Shown: one piece after another, positions 26,462-35,227 of the stretch | Layout of the letters: each line of letters starts with the position of its first letter | Numbering within the stretch: position 1 is the first letter of the stretch | DNA from: Aurantibacter sp034110465 | Lineage (GTDB): Bacteria > Bacteroidota > Bacteroidia > Flavobacteriales > Flavobacteriaceae | DNA length: 64,000 nt | Direction: 5' to 3' | NCBI GenBank assembly: GCA_034110465.1 | Contig: JAWUZD010000015.1 | Location: forward strand, 1-64,000 | The notes under the pieces: model-generated | Told to the model about the DNA's origin: nothing | The model's input: the letters and a program-made list of their open reading frames with translations, nothing else | Databases searched by the model: none | Position numbers and translations under genes: made by a program

Positions 26462-27229
26462 TTATAAGTTGTGTTTAGTTAACCAAGCATGTAAAATTTG
26501 GTTAAACTCTTCTGGATGCTCCATCATTGCAGCGTGACCACATTTATCAATCCAAAACAATTCTGAATTTGGTAAAAGTTTGTGGAATTCTTCTGCAACT
26601 TCTGGAGGAGTTACTATATCATTTTTACCCCAAATAATACACGTATTTGTCGTCATTTTAGGTAATTCTTTAGCCATATTGTGCCTAATAGCACTTTTTG
26701 CAATAGCTAAAGTTTTAATTAATTTATTTCTGTCGTTTACAGTTTCATAAACTTCATCTACTATTTCTTTGGTTGCTACAGCTGGATCATAAAAAACATC
26801 TTGTGCTTTCTTTTTCATTACTTCGTAATCACTACGTTTTGTGTATCCACCACCCATAGCGCTTTCATACAAACCAGAACTTCCTGTAATTACTAATGCT
26901 TTTACGTGTTCCGGATGTAATTTAGTTAGGTATAAGCCAATATGTCCACCTAAAGAATTACCTAAAAGTATAACTTGATCTAATTTTTTGAATTTAATAA
27001 AGTCAAAAACATACTTAGAAAAAGCTTTAACATTAGTCTTTAAAAGTGTTTTAGTGTATAAAGGTAGTACAGGCACAATAACTCTGTAACCTTTTTCGCT
27101 AAAATGAGAAGTAACAGCTTCAAAATTACTTAATCCGCCCATTAAACCATGAAGTACTAGTAAAGGTGTACCTTTACCTACTTCTAAGTATGTGTATTTA
27201 CCTTCTGTGGTTAATTCTTGCGCCATCAA
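26462..27229 (-). CDS. alpha/beta hydrolase
   Basis: The 255-residue hydrolase has the oxyanion strand VLHGLMGG (25-32), nucleophile elbow GNSLGG (Ser92), an acid in WGKNDIVTPP and His in DKCGHAAMMEHP, a full triad. The family includes esterases, lipases and C-C bond hydrolases, and the substrate cannot be told. No signal peptide is seen, so it is cytosolic. The start may be the first or third codon (MMAQ). A complete Bacteroidetes promoter lies just upstream, and engB follows after 12 nt. Confidence 0.85.
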   Translation of the reverse strand: MMAQELTTEGKYTYLEVGKGTPLLVLHGLMGGLSNFEAVTSHFSEKGYRVIVPVLPLYTKTLLKTNVKAFSKYVFDFIKFKKLDQVILLGNSLGGHIGLYLTKLHPEHVKALVITGSSGLYESAMGGGYTKRSDYEVMKKKAQDVFYDPAVATKEIVDEVYETVNDRNKLIKTLAIAKSAIRHNMAKELPKMTTNTCIIWGKNDIVTPPEVAEEFHKLLPNSELFWIDKCGHAAMMEHPEEFNQILHAWLTKHNL

Positions 27230-27252
27230 TCTATTCTAATTTCAAAGAAAAA

Positions 27253-27281
27253 CAAATATAGTTAATTCCATTAAAAATCAA
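27253..27281 (-). promoter_or_regulatory. promoter of the hydrolase-engB operon
   Basis: On the minus strand TTG (27281-27279) is followed by 18 nt and TATATTTG (27260-27253), an exact consensus match 23 nt before the ATG. Confidence 0.75.
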
Positions 27282-27374
27282 TACCGAATCCTATTTATTA
27301 CATTTTAATTTTTTTGATAATTTACCTTTTAAGAATTGTTGAAAACTGGTCGCAAAACATCAAGTTATTAACAA

Positions 27375-27419
27375 TGTGGGTTTTTGTGGTAAAAAGTGGT
27401 ATTATTTTCGATATATTTG
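27375..27419 (+). promoter_or_regulatory. dcw promoter with MraZ-box operator
   Basis: Three GTGG units (TGTGGG 27375-27380, TGTGGT 27385-27390, AGTGGT 27395-27400) are spaced exactly 10 bp apart, one helical turn. They lie upstream of TATATTTG (27412-27419), a -7 element. MraZ is known to bind three or four GTG-containing direct repeats at 10-bp spacing before its own gene. The repeats cover the -33 region, so binding should repress. The start codon is at 27451. Confidence 0.75.
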
Positions 27420-27450
27420 AACATTAAATCAGATTATTGTAAAATTTCTT

Positions 27451-27921
27451 GTGAACTCATTAATAGGAACATACGAGTGTAAAGCAGATGCCAAAGGAAG
27501 GTTAGCAATTCCTATGGCCTTAAAAAAGCAGTTGTCACCTATTGTACAAAATGGGTTTGTGTTAAAGCGTGCTGTTTTTCAGTCTTGTTTGGAATTATAT
27601 CCTATGGATGAATGGGAGAAATTAATGCAGAAAGTTAATAAGCTTAATCGTTTTAAAAAGAAGAATAATGATTTTATTCGTCGTTTCACTGCTGGTGTAA
27701 AAGTAGTTGAGGTAGATGCTAATGGTCGATTGCTTATCCCAAAGGATTTAGTGACTTTTGCTAATATATCAAAAGAAGTTGTCTTGTCTTCTGCGGTTAA
27801 TATTATTGAAATTTGGGATAAAACAAGGTATGAAGAAGCTATAAATGAAGCTGCATTTGATTTTGCGGATTTAGCTGAAGAAGTAATGGGTAACGAAGAT
27901 GAAGACAATGGAATATCATAA
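27451..27921 (+). CDS. mraZ: division/cell wall cluster transcriptional repressor MraZ
   Basis: The 156-residue protein has two SpoVT-AbrB-type domains (about 5-55: GTYECKADAKGRLAIP; about 80-130: KVVEVDANGRLLIP), each with the DxxGRxxIP loop that contacts DNA. MraZ forms a ring-shaped oligomer, binds repeats upstream of its gene and represses the dcw cluster. The start is GTG; no other start fits the conserved N-terminus NSLIGTYECK. It heads the cluster, and its end overlaps the rsmH start. Confidence 0.95.
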   Translation: MNSLIGTYECKADAKGRLAIPMALKKQLSPIVQNGFVLKRAVFQSCLELYPMDEWEKLMQKVNKLNRFKKKNNDFIRRFTAGVKVVEVDANGRLLIPKDLVTFANISKEVVLSSAVNIIEIWDKTRYEEAINEAAFDFADLAEEVMGNEDEDNGIS

Positions 27922-28804
27922 TCCTGTTTTATTACATGAAACTGTTGATGGTTTAAATATAAAACCTGATGGCGTATATGTCGATGTTACTTTTGGTGGC
28001 GGCGGACATTCAAAGGAAATTTTAAAACGTTTAGGAGAAAATGGAAAGTTGTTTGCTTTCGATCAGGATCCAGACGCATTAGCTAATAAATTAGATGATC
28101 CAAGATTTACTTTAATTCACGAAAATTTTAGATACGTAAAACGTTTTTTAAGATTTTATGGTGTAAAAGAAGTTGATGGTGTTTTAGGAGATTTTGGTGT
28201 CTCATCTCATCAGTTTGATGTCGCTGAAAGAGGTTTTTCTACGCGTTTTGATGCTGATTTAGATATGCGAATGAATCAGAAGTCAAAACTATCTGCATAT
28301 AATGTGGTTAATGGGTATGAGGAAGAGCAATTAAGAGATGTGATATTGCAATATGGAGAGTTGCGTTCTGCTCCTGCAATGGCAAAGTCCATTGTTGAGG
28401 CAAGAAAAGATAATCCTATTGTAACTAGTGATCAATTAAAAAAGATATTGGCTAAATTTTTATCGCCAAAATATGAGAATAAAATATTAGCACAATTTTA
28501 TCAAGCAATTAGAATAGAAGTTAATCAAGAAATTGAAGTATTAAAAGAGTTTTTAATGCAAATGCCAGAGGTTTTAAAACCAGAAGGTAGAATAAGTTTA
28601 ATATCATACCATTCTCTAGAAGATAGATTAGTAAAGCGTTTTATAAGGAATGGTTTGTTTGAAGGAGAACCAGAACGTGATATGTATGGGAATTTTGAAG
28701 TGCCATTAAAAAAAGTTGGTGGTTTGGTTATTCCGTCTAAAGAAGAAATTAAAATTAATAATAGAGCTAGAAGTGCAAAACTTAGAATTGCTAAAAAAAT
28801 ATAA
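27899..28804 (+). CDS. rsmH: 16S rRNA (cytosine-1402-N4)-methyltransferase
   Basis: The 301-residue SAM-dependent enzyme methylates C1402 in the ribosomal P site. It shows YHNPVLLHETVDGL, the SAM-binding VDVTFGGGGHSKEIL, GDFGVSSHQFD and ISYHSLEDRLVKR. It overlaps mraZ by 23 nt if the first ATG is used; a second ATG at 27908 also fits. The stop overlaps the next start by one base, so translation of the cluster is coupled. Confidence 0.95.
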   Translation: MKTMEYHNPVLLHETVDGLNIKPDGVYVDVTFGGGGHSKEILKRLGENGKLFAFDQDPDALANKLDDPRFTLIHENFRYVKRFLRFYGVKEVDGVLGDFGVSSHQFDVAERGFSTRFDADLDMRMNQKSKLSAYNVVNGYEEEQLRDVILQYGELRSAPAMAKSIVEARKDNPIVTSDQLKKILAKFLSPKYENKILAQFYQAIRIEVNQEIEVLKEFLMQMPEVLKPEGRISLISYHSLEDRLVKRFIRNGLFEGEPERDMYGNFEVPLKKVGGLVIPSKEEIKINNRARSAKLRIAKKI

Positions 28805-29127
28805 TGAAACAAGGGTTTTATAACATATTGCGAGGTAAGTTTTTAGTAAGTGACGATTCATTTAAAAATTGGCGAGTCATCTTATTTATTTCTGTTTTGG
28901 CTTTGGTAATGATAGGAAGTTCGCATAGCGCCGATAAAAAAGTGCACGAAATTGCACGCTTAACAAATCAAGTTAAAGAATTGCGGTCTGCTTTGTTTGA
29001 TGGGCGAACCGAATTAATGCAATTGAAAATGGAATCGTCAATTGTAGAAAAAATGAAAGTAAAAGGTATTATGCCTTCAGAAATTCCACCAAAAAAAATA
29101 TTAGTAAAATCATTTCAAGAAGATTAA
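28804..29127 (+). CDS. FtsL-like cell division protein
   Basis: The 107-residue bitopic membrane protein has a short cytoplasmic N-terminus (about 1-23), one membrane segment (about 24-40: WRVILFISVLALVMIGSS) and a periplasmic coiled coil (about 45-85, ARLTNQVKELRSALFDGR). Position between rsmH and ftsI, size and topology identify it as the FtsL equivalent that, with FtsB and FtsQ, activates FtsWI. Sequence similarity to proteobacterial FtsL is too weak to see here. Confidence 0.88.
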   Translation: MKQGFYNILRGKFLVSDDSFKNWRVILFISVLALVMIGSSHSADKKVHEIARLTNQVKELRSALFDGRTELMQLKMESSIVEKMKVKGIMPSEIPPKKILVKSFQED

Positions 29128-29128
29128 A

Positions 29129-31141
29129 TTGGCAGTAAACGAAAAAGACATATTAAACCGATTGTATTTTGTGGCAGGATGTATGTTCTTCTTCGGAGTT
29201 CTTGTGGTGTTTAAATTGTTGTCTATTCAATTTGTTCAAGGCGATAAATACCGTGCACTTGCAGAAGATATTTCTAGTAAAGCTATGGTTGTTCCTGCAA
29301 ATCGTGGAAATGTGTATTCTGCTAATGGTGATTTGTTAGCCACTTCAATTCCTAAGTATGATATTAGATTAGATTTATTGACATCTACAAATAAACGTTT
29401 CGAGAAACATATTGGAGATTTGTCGGATTCTTTATCTGCTTATTTCGGTAATATTCCTTCTTATTATACTAAAAAACTAAGAAAAGAACGTAAAAACAAA
29501 AATCGCTATTTTTTATTAGCTAGAGATATTGGATATTCAGACTATGTTTGGTTTAGAAATTTGCCATTGCTAAATCTTGGGGCTTATAAAGGTGGACTTA
29601 TTGTAGAGCAAAACACAAAAAGAGAATATCCGTTAGGAGGAATTGCGCAAAGAACTATTGGTTACGAGCGTAAAGATGCAAATGGAAATATTACAAGACC
29701 AGGAATAGATGGCGCATATGGCGAAACTTACTTAAAAGGTACTGATGGATCACATTTAAAACAGAAAATTGGAAAAGGACAATGGAAACCAATTTCAGAT
29801 TCTAATCAAAAAGAGCCAAAAGACGGCTTAGATGTTTATACAACTATAGATGTAAATATTCAAGATATTGCTCATCATGCGCTTTTAGAGCAGCTTGAAA
29901 AATATAAAGCAGATCATGGTTGTGTGGTTGTTATGGAAGTTGAAACGGGAGAGATTAAAGCTATTTCTAACTTAGGTAGAAACAGTAAAGGTTATTACTA
30001 CGAAAGATTAAATTATGCTGTTGGAGAATCTCATGAACCTGGATCTACGTTTAAATTAATGGCGTTAACAGCTGCTTTAGAGGACAAAAAAGTAGACACA
30101 AGTGATGTTGTGGATACTAAAAAAGGTGTTTTAAGATTTTATGGAGAAAAAGTTGAAGATTCTAAGGTTGGTGGTTATGGTAAAATCACTTTATCTAAGG
30201 CTTTCGAGGTGTCTTCAAATACTGGAATTGTTGCAGCTATAGATAAAGCGTATAGAAAAAAACCGTCAGAATTTATTGATCGTCTTTATGAAATGAATGT
30301 AAGGCATAATGATTCTTTGGGTATTCCAATAATAGGAGAAGCTAAATCAATTGTTCCAGACCCAAGAATTAAGAATGGTCGTTGGTCTGGTATTGCTTTG
30401 CAATGGATGGCTTATGGTTATGGAGTTTCTTTTACGCCATTGCAAACACTTACGTTTTATAACGCTATTGCTAACGATGGTGAAATGGTAAGGCCAAAAT
30501 TCTTAAAAGAAGTAAAACGATTTGATGAGGTAATTGTGCCTTTTGAAAAAGAAGTCATAAATAAGCAGATCTGTTCTAAAGAAACAACAGCTAAAGTAAA
30601 ACAATTGCTTAAAAATGTAGTAGAGAAAAAGCACGGAACTGGACACGGATTGTATTCAGAGAATTTCTCTATGGCTGGTAAAACAGGTACATGTCAAAAA
30701 GATTATAAGAATAAAGATAAGTTGGCTTATATATCTTCTTTTGCAGGTTTTTTTCCAGCAGAGAACCCTAAGTATTCATGTATTGTAGTAATCCATGAGC
30801 CAGATAAAAGCGTTGGGTATTATGGTGCAGACGTTTCTGGTCCTGTATTCAAAAAAGTAGCTCAAAAAATATTTACAGACACACCAATTAAAGACGAGTT
30901 AAGTTCTTTAGACGTAGATATTGTTCAGATTGATAAGTCGTATAATGCATACGACAAAAAAGCAATCAATTATTTAACTATAATGCCAAGTGTAATTGGA
31001 ATGCCAATAATGGATGCAGTAGCACTTTTGGAAAATATGGGTTTAAAAGTTGAGTTTTCTCAAACTGGAAAAGTAAAATCACAATCTATTGCTAAAGGCA
31101 TAAAAATAAAACGAAATCAAACCATAATATTAGACGTTTAG
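29129..31141 (+). CDS. ftsI: division-specific transpeptidase (PBP3/FtsI) with PASTA domain
   Basis: The 670-residue penicillin-binding protein cross-links septal peptidoglycan. A TM anchor (about 12-32) precedes the PBP dimerisation domain (about 50-210). The transpeptidase domain has Ser306 in GSTFK, SSN (362-364) and KTGT (518-521). A C-terminal PASTA domain (about 610-670: MPSVIGMPIMDAVALLENMG) is present, as usual in Bacteroidetes but not in E. coli. The start is a TTG at 29129, two bases after the ftsL stop. No nearby ATG preserves the conserved N-terminus AVNEKDILNRLYF. The stop overlaps the murE GTG start. Confidence 0.93.
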   Translation: MAVNEKDILNRLYFVAGCMFFFGVLVVFKLLSIQFVQGDKYRALAEDISSKAMVVPANRGNVYSANGDLLATSIPKYDIRLDLLTSTNKRFEKHIGDLSDSLSAYFGNIPSYYTKKLRKERKNKNRYFLLARDIGYSDYVWFRNLPLLNLGAYKGGLIVEQNTKREYPLGGIAQRTIGYERKDANGNITRPGIDGAYGETYLKGTDGSHLKQKIGKGQWKPISDSNQKEPKDGLDVYTTIDVNIQDIAHHALLEQLEKYKADHGCVVVMEVETGEIKAISNLGRNSKGYYYERLNYAVGESHEPGSTFKLMALTAALEDKKVDTSDVVDTKKGVLRFYGEKVEDSKVGGYGKITLSKAFEVSSNTGIVAAIDKAYRKKPSEFIDRLYEMNVRHNDSLGIPIIGEAKSIVPDPRIKNGRWSGIALQWMAYGYGVSFTPLQTLTFYNAIANDGEMVRPKFLKEVKRFDEVIVPFEKEVINKQICSKETTAKVKQLLKNVVEKKHGTGHGLYSENFSMAGKTGTCQKDYKNKDKLAYISSFAGFFPAENPKYSCIVVIHEPDKSVGYYGADVSGPVFKKVAQKIFTDTPIKDELSSLDVDIVQIDKSYNAYDKKAINYLTIMPSVIGMPIMDAVALLENMGLKVEFSQTGKVKSQSIAKGIKIKRNQTIILDV

Positions 31142-32604
31142 TGAAGCAGTTAAAAGATATACTTTATAAAGTAGCTATAGAAAGTGTTGTTGGTAATCCA
31201 GCAACAGAAATTAACGCACTTCAGTTTAATTCTAAATTAGTAGAGGCAAACAATGTTTTTATTGCTATCAATGGAAGCGTTGTAGATGGACATAAATATA
31301 TTGAATCAGCTATTAAATTAGGGGCTACGGTTGTAGTTTGTGAGGTTTTACCAGATAAAAAAAATGCGAATGTAGTTTATGTTCAAGTAAAAGACTCGTC
31401 TGTGGCTCTAGCAATAATGGCTTCTAACTATTACGAAAACCCATCAGCTAAATTACGTTTAGTTGGTGTAACAGGAACTAATGGAAAAACAACTATTGCG
31501 ACTTTATTGTATCAGTTGTTTAAAAATGCAGGTTACAAAGTTGGTTTGTTGTCAACAGTGAAAGTAATGGTAGATAATACCGAATTTCCTGCAACACATA
31601 CAACACCAGATTCTATTACGATAAATCGTTATTTTGATGAAATGAATTCTGCTGGTTGCGATTTCTGTTTTATGGAAGTAAGTTCTCATGGGATTGATCA
31701 AAATAGAACTTTAGGTTTACATTTTGAAGGTGGAATTTTTACCAACTTAAGTCATGATCATTTAGATTATCACGATACGTTTGCAGAATATCGCGATGTT
31801 AAAAAACGTTTTTTCGATCAGTTACCAAAATCAGCTTTCGCATTAACTAATGCGGACGATAAAAACGGAATGATTATGCTGCAAAACACCGCAGCTAAAA
31901 AACAAACCTATGCACTAAAAAGTATAGCAGATTATCAGGCAAAAATATTAGAAAATCAACTAAGTGGCTTATTGTTAAAAATTAATAATCAAGACGTTTG
32001 GACTAAGTTAATAGGGAATTTTAACGCTTATAATGTGTTAGCAATTTATGCTACTGCAGAACTATTAGGTTTAGAAAACCAGGAGATATTAAGATTGGTT
32101 TCAGTTTTAGAATCGGTAAGTGGACGTTTTCAGTATATAGTATCTAATTCGGGAATTACGGCAATTGTAGATTATGCACATACGCCAGATGCTTTAAAAA
32201 ATGTATTAGAAACCATTAATTCTATAAGAACTAAAAACGAAGAACTTATTACTGTTGTTGGTTGTGGAGGAGATAGAGATAAAACTAAAAGACCAAAAAT
32301 GGGACATATTGCTTCGGCTTTAAGTACTAAAGTGGTTTTTACAAGCGATAATCCAAGAAGCGAAGAACCGCAAACTATTATAGAGGATATTGAAAAAGGT
32401 GTAGAAGCTCAAAATTTCAAAAAAACAGTATCTATTTCAGATAGAAAACAAGCTATTAAATCGGCTTGCCAAATGGCAAATGCAGGCGATATTATTTTAA
32501 TAGCGGGAAAAGGTCACGAAACTTATCAAGATATTAAAGGTGTAAAGTCAGATTTCGACGATTTAAAAACCGTAACAGAATTATTAAACCAATTAGATAA
32601 ATAA
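31141..32604 (+). CDS. murE: UDP-MurNAc-tripeptide synthetase
   Basis: The 487-residue ATP-dependent ligase adds the third residue to UDP-MurNAc-L-Ala-D-Glu. It has the P-loop GTNGKTT, MEVSSHGIDQ, TNLSHDHLDYH and the DNPR motif (TSDNPRSEEP), which specifies meso-diaminopimelate over lysine. The GTG start overlaps the last base of the ftsI stop (TAGTG). Cytosolic. mraY follows after 7 nt. Confidence 0.95.
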   Translation: MKQLKDILYKVAIESVVGNPATEINALQFNSKLVEANNVFIAINGSVVDGHKYIESAIKLGATVVVCEVLPDKKNANVVYVQVKDSSVALAIMASNYYENPSAKLRLVGVTGTNGKTTIATLLYQLFKNAGYKVGLLSTVKVMVDNTEFPATHTTPDSITINRYFDEMNSAGCDFCFMEVSSHGIDQNRTLGLHFEGGIFTNLSHDHLDYHDTFAEYRDVKKRFFDQLPKSAFALTNADDKNGMIMLQNTAAKKQTYALKSIADYQAKILENQLSGLLLKINNQDVWTKLIGNFNAYNVLAIYATAELLGLENQEILRLVSVLESVSGRFQYIVSNSGITAIVDYAHTPDALKNVLETINSIRTKNEELITVVGCGGDRDKTKRPKMGHIASALSTKVVFTSDNPRSEEPQTIIEDIEKGVEAQNFKKTVSISDRKQAIKSACQMANAGDIILIAGKGHETYQDIKGVKSDFDDLKTVTELLNQLDK

Positions 32605-32611
32605 ATTACAG

Positions 32612-33844
32612 ATGTTATACTATCTATTCGAATTTTTAGAAAAAGAATACCAATTAACTGGTGCAAGTGTGTTTCAATTTATCACATTTCGTGCAGCTTT
32701 GGCTATTATATTTTCGTTGTTATTTTCTACGATATTTGGAAAGAAAATCATTGTATTATTACAAAAAATGCAGGTTGGAGAATCTATTCGTGATTTAGGA
32801 TTAGACGGACAAGTAGAAAAAGCAGGGACACCAACTATGGGTGGAATTATAATAATTTTAGCCACTTTAATTCCTGTGTTATTATTCGCAAAGCTTGAGA
32901 ACATATATGTTATTATGCTAATTGTTACAACCATTTGGATGGGAGTTGTTGGTTTTACAGATGATTATATTAAAGTATTTAAAAAAGATAAAGCTGGTTT
33001 AAGCGGTAAGTTTAAAGTTTTAGGTCAAGTTGGTTTAGGTGTTTTTGTGGGTTGTATTATGTACTTTCACCCTGGAGTTACCATAAAGCAAGAGAAGATT
33101 AATCCTGAATTTTCAACAGAACAAATTAGTCAAAACACAGTAAAAGAGTTTAAAGCAGAAGAGCAGTCTTTAAAGACAACTATTCCTTTTGTAAAAAATA
33201 ACGAATTCGATTATGCAGAGATTACGTCTTGGTTTGGAGATGAAACGGGTAAATATGCTTGGTTAATTTTTATTCCAATCGTAATATTTATTATAACTGC
33301 AGTATCTAACGGCGCTAATTTAACCGATGGAATAGATGGTTTAGCAGCAGGAAGTTCTGCTATAATAGTATTTGCATTAGCTGTTTTTGCATTTATTTCT
33401 GGAAATATTGTGTTTTCAGATTACCTAAATGTGATGTTTATTCCGCGCTTAGGAGAACTCGTTGTTTTTATAGCAGCTTTTGCAGGTGCATTAATTGGCT
33501 TTCTATGGTACAATACATTTCCAGCACAAGTTTTTATGGGAGATACAGGGAGTTTGACTATTGGTGGAATAATTGCTGTAATTGCTATAGCTGTTAGAAA
33601 AGAGCTTTTAATTCCATTGTTATGTGGAATTTTCTTCGCAGAATCGTTGTCGGTTATTTTACAAGTGACTTGGTTTAAATACACACGGAAAAAATACGGA
33701 GAAGGACGACGCATATTTAAGATGTCGCCTTTGCATCATCATTATCAAAAAGGTGGTTTTCACGAAAGTAAAATTGTAACACGTTTTTGGATTGTAGGAA
33801 TTTTCTTAGCAATTCTTTCGATTGTTACATTGAAATTAAGATAG
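32612..33844 (+). CDS. mraY: phospho-MurNAc-pentapeptide transferase
   Basis: The 410-residue polytopic membrane enzyme makes lipid I from UDP-MurNAc-pentapeptide and undecaprenyl phosphate. Conserved motifs are TPTMGG, FTDDYIKV, NLTDGIDGLA, MGDTGSL and PLHHHYQKGG. The E. coli protein is about 360 residues. Here a hydrophilic insert of ~60 residues (about 150-210, from HPGVTIKQEKI to DETGKYAW) sits in a loop between membrane segments. The insert is shared by Bacteroidetes MraY as far as I recall. Confidence 0.95.
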   Translation: MLYYLFEFLEKEYQLTGASVFQFITFRAALAIIFSLLFSTIFGKKIIVLLQKMQVGESIRDLGLDGQVEKAGTPTMGGIIIILATLIPVLLFAKLENIYVIMLIVTTIWMGVVGFTDDYIKVFKKDKAGLSGKFKVLGQVGLGVFVGCIMYFHPGVTIKQEKINPEFSTEQISQNTVKEFKAEEQSLKTTIPFVKNNEFDYAEITSWFGDETGKYAWLIFIPIVIFIITAVSNGANLTDGIDGLAAGSSAIIVFALAVFAFISGNIVFSDYLNVMFIPRLGELVVFIAAFAGALIGFLWYNTFPAQVFMGDTGSLTIGGIIAVIAIAVRKELLIPLLCGIFFAESLSVILQVTWFKYTRKKYGEGRRIFKMSPLHHHYQKGGFHESKIVTRFWIVGIFLAILSIVTLKLR

Positions 33845-33852
33845 AATTAAAT

Positions 33853-35190
33853 ATGAATCGTAAATCAAAAATAGTTGTGTTAGGTTCTGGCGAAAGCGGA
33901 ACAGGAACAGCGCTTTTAGCTAAGGCTAAAGGTTACGACGTTTTTGTGTCTGATAAAGGTGAAATAAAGCCTAAGTATAAAAAAATACTTCAAGATAATA
34001 ATATCGATTTTGAAGATAAGCAGCATACTGAATTTAAAATAGTAGATGCAGATGTGGTAATGAAAAGTCCTGGAATTCCAGATTCAGTACCATTAGTAAA
34101 ACAATTACGAGAAACAGCTAAGGTAATTTCGGAAATAGAATTTGCGGCAGAATTTACAGATGCTACTTGTGTGGCTATAACAGGAAGTAACGGTAAAACA
34201 ACAACAGCTAAGCTAACGTATCATATTTTAAAACAAGAATTAGAAGTTGGTTTAGGTGGAAATATTGGCGACAGTTTTGCTTTGCAAGTTTTGGGTTTTA
34301 ATTATCCAAATTATGTATTAGAGGTAAGTAGTTTTCAGTTAGATGACTGCTATACGTTTAATCCCAAAATAGCAGTAATAACAAACATAACACCAGATCA
34401 TTTAGATCGATACGATTATAAACTAGAAAACTATGTGGCTTCAAAATTTAGAATTGTTCAAAACCATACAAAAGCTGACTATTTAATTTACGATGCAGAC
34501 GATGAGATTTTAATTAATTACATCGCTTCACATAATATAAAATCAACATTGCTACCGTTTTCGTTAACTAAAACCTTCGAAAATGGTGCTTATTTAAAAG
34601 ATAACAACCTAACAGTAACCATAAATAATAACACTTTTACTATGCCAACAAAAAACTTAGCATTAAGCGGAAATCATAATATTAAAAATGCTATGGCAGC
34701 TTCTACTGTAGCTAGTTTGCTTAGAATTAGAAAGCAAACTATTAGAGAAAGTTTAGAAAATTTTCAAGGTGTAGAGCATCGTTTGGAGAATGTTTTAAAA
34801 ATAAACAAGGTTCAATATATAAACGATTCTAAAGCAACTAATGTTAATGCAACATATTATGCCTTAGAAAGTATGGATGCGCCAACGGTTTGGATTGTTG
34901 GTGGTGTAGATAAAGGAAATGATTATTCTGAATTGTTCGCTTTTGTTAATGAGAAAGTTAAAGCTATTATTTGTCTAGGTAAAGACAATGAAAAGTTAAA
35001 GGAGAATTTTGGTGGAATGGTTGATGTTTTGGTTGAAACTGAATTTATGAGCGAAGCTGTTAAAATTGCTTATAAAATAGCAGAAGCTGGAGAAAATGTA
35101 TTGTTGTCGCCTTGTTGTGCAAGTTTTGATTTATTCGAAAATTATGAAGATAGAGGAAGACAATTTAAAAACGCAGTTAGAAATTTATAA
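33853..35190 (+). CDS. murD: UDP-MurNAc-L-alanine:D-glutamate ligase
   Basis: The 445-residue cytosolic Mur ligase has N-terminal VVLGSGESGTGTALLA, the P-loop TGSNGKTTT, ITNITPDHLDRY and LSGNHNIKNAMAA. C-terminal INDSKATNVNAT and LLSPCCASFDLFENYEDRG are typical of MurD. An upstream in-frame TTG at 33787 would overlap mraY by 58 nt; the ATG at 33853 gives the family N-terminus MNRKSKIVVLG and is used here. Confidence 0.95.
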   Translation: MNRKSKIVVLGSGESGTGTALLAKAKGYDVFVSDKGEIKPKYKKILQDNNIDFEDKQHTEFKIVDADVVMKSPGIPDSVPLVKQLRETAKVISEIEFAAEFTDATCVAITGSNGKTTTAKLTYHILKQELEVGLGGNIGDSFALQVLGFNYPNYVLEVSSFQLDDCYTFNPKIAVITNITPDHLDRYDYKLENYVASKFRIVQNHTKADYLIYDADDEILINYIASHNIKSTLLPFSLTKTFENGAYLKDNNLTVTINNNTFTMPTKNLALSGNHNIKNAMAASTVASLLRIRKQTIRESLENFQGVEHRLENVLKINKVQYINDSKATNVNATYYALESMDAPTVWIVGGVDKGNDYSELFAFVNEKVKAIICLGKDNEKLKENFGGMVDVLVETEFMSEAVKIAYKIAEAGENVLLSPCCASFDLFENYEDRGRQFKNAVRNL

Positions 35191-35199
35191 AACAAGAAA

Positions 35200-35214
35200 G
35201 AATCTTTAAGATTC
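35200..35214 (+). repeat. 15-nt palindrome between murD and ftsW
   Basis: GAATCTTTAAGATTC is a perfect inverted repeat (7-bp arms, 1-nt centre) in the 37-nt gap. It is too short in loop for a stable hairpin; it could be a DNA-binding site or a relic of a dispersed repeat. Confidence 0.35.
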
Positions 35215-35227
35215 ATTTAAATTAAGA

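Noticed and set aside
27579..27908. A 109-codon minus-strand frame inside mraZ
   Set aside because: Antisense shadow; no start context or family pattern.
33787..33852. Upstream start (TTG) for murD overlapping mraY
   Set aside because: The added 22 residues have no family match; MNRKSKIVVLG is the normal N-terminus.
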